From: an uncultured Actinomycetes bacterium
GTDB lineage: Bacteria > Actinomycetota > Actinomycetes > Nanopelagicales > Nanopelagicaceae
Direction: 5' to 3'
Assembly: GCA_903928395.1 (NCBI GenBank)
Contig: CAIYQS010000024.1
Span: 1 to 5,366, forward strand
Length of the DNA: 5,366 nucleotides
A program made the translations under genes and the position numbers. How positions within the stretch are numbered: position 1 is the first letter of the stretch; every line of letters begins with the position of its first letter. Shown here one piece after another: positions 5,325 to 5,366 of this stretch. The notes under the pieces were generated by a model, which saw only the letters and a program-made list of their open reading frames with translations, searched no databases and had not been told where the DNA came from.

Positions 5325-5366
5325 ATGTTACAGAGTCCCCGTCCTAATGCCTTTTCTCAAGTAATT
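5325..5366 (+). CDS. Possible start of the insertion-sequence transposase (partial)
   Basis: An ATG at 5325 opens a frame reading MLQSPRPNAFSQVI to the window edge. The only upstream in-frame codons back to a TGA at 5313 are non-start codons, so 5325 is the first possible start in this frame. It lies 8 nt inside the paired terminal repeats, where IS transposases often begin. There is no clear Shine-Dalgarno sequence beyond TTGGG, and 14 residues are too few to recognise a family. Transposase identity is inferred from position only. Confidence 0.35.
   Translation, partial: MLQSPRPNAFSQVI

Larger units (their letters stand above)
5269..5366 (+). mobile_element. Left end of a probable insertion sequence (IS481/IS3-like), continuing past the window
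   Basis: The eighth surface-protein repeat loses its consensus at 5268/5269, exactly where the sequence reads TGTTCTGTTCCACGACATAG. IS481-type elements commonly start with TGT. Two copies of GACATAGTTGACA follow (5282-5294 and 5305-5317), as expected of transposase-binding repeats at an IS end, and from memory this motif resembles ends of actinobacterial IS481-like elements. A TGT at 5274 is an alternative boundary. The right end, target duplication and transposase body lie outside the window, so the family is tentative. Confidence 0.6.

Overview
The window looks like a chromosomal segment of an actinobacterium of moderate G+C content (close to 50% by eye). The evidence is the pairing of a ferric-reductase-like flavoprotein with secreted FMN-binding-domain proteins carrying Pro/Thr/Ala-rich wall-spanning linkers, and a short basic Cys-containing C-terminal tail that, from memory, is common in small freshwater/planktonic actinobacteria. 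No rRNA, tRNA or CRISPR was seen, so the genus cannot be fixed from this sequence.

Region 1 (1-2523, all + strand) is one tightly packed transcription unit. It begins inside a gene whose visible part is the last membrane helix plus the complete cytosolic FAD/NAD(P)H module of a ferric-reductase-like transmembrane protein. After 27 nt comes a membrane-anchored protein with a Pro/Lys-rich spacer and a C-terminal FMN-binding domain. Its stop codon is one base from the preferred start of a second FMN-binding protein, where the flavin domain is N-terminal and is followed by a Pro/Thr linker, an unassigned helical segment, a second linker and a basic tail. Both FMN domains keep an SGAS flavinylation motif. 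The simplest reading is an extracytosolic flavin electron-transfer chain: cytosolic NAD(P)H to FAD, to membrane haem, to covalent FMN on the outer face. ApbE, which would attach the FMN, is not in the window.

Region 2 (2524-2672) is a 149-nt intergenic gap with a weak terminator-like hairpin, a 9-bp inverted repeat and the ribosome binding site of the next gene. No convincing promoter was found.

Region 3 (2673-5288) is a large secreted protein: a signal peptide, ten BspA-type leucine-rich repeats of about 23 residues bracketed by two cysteine pairs, then seven complete Listeria-Bacteroides-type repeats. An eighth repeat stops after about a dozen residues.

Region 4 (about 5269-5366) is very probably the left end of an insertion sequence. 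The reading frame leaves the repeat consensus abruptly, and two copies of GACATAGTTGACA follow at a 23-bp period, putting stop codons in all three forward frames. A possible transposase start lies at 5325. The large surface protein therefore appears to be interrupted by a mobile element, and its original C-terminus is missing here.
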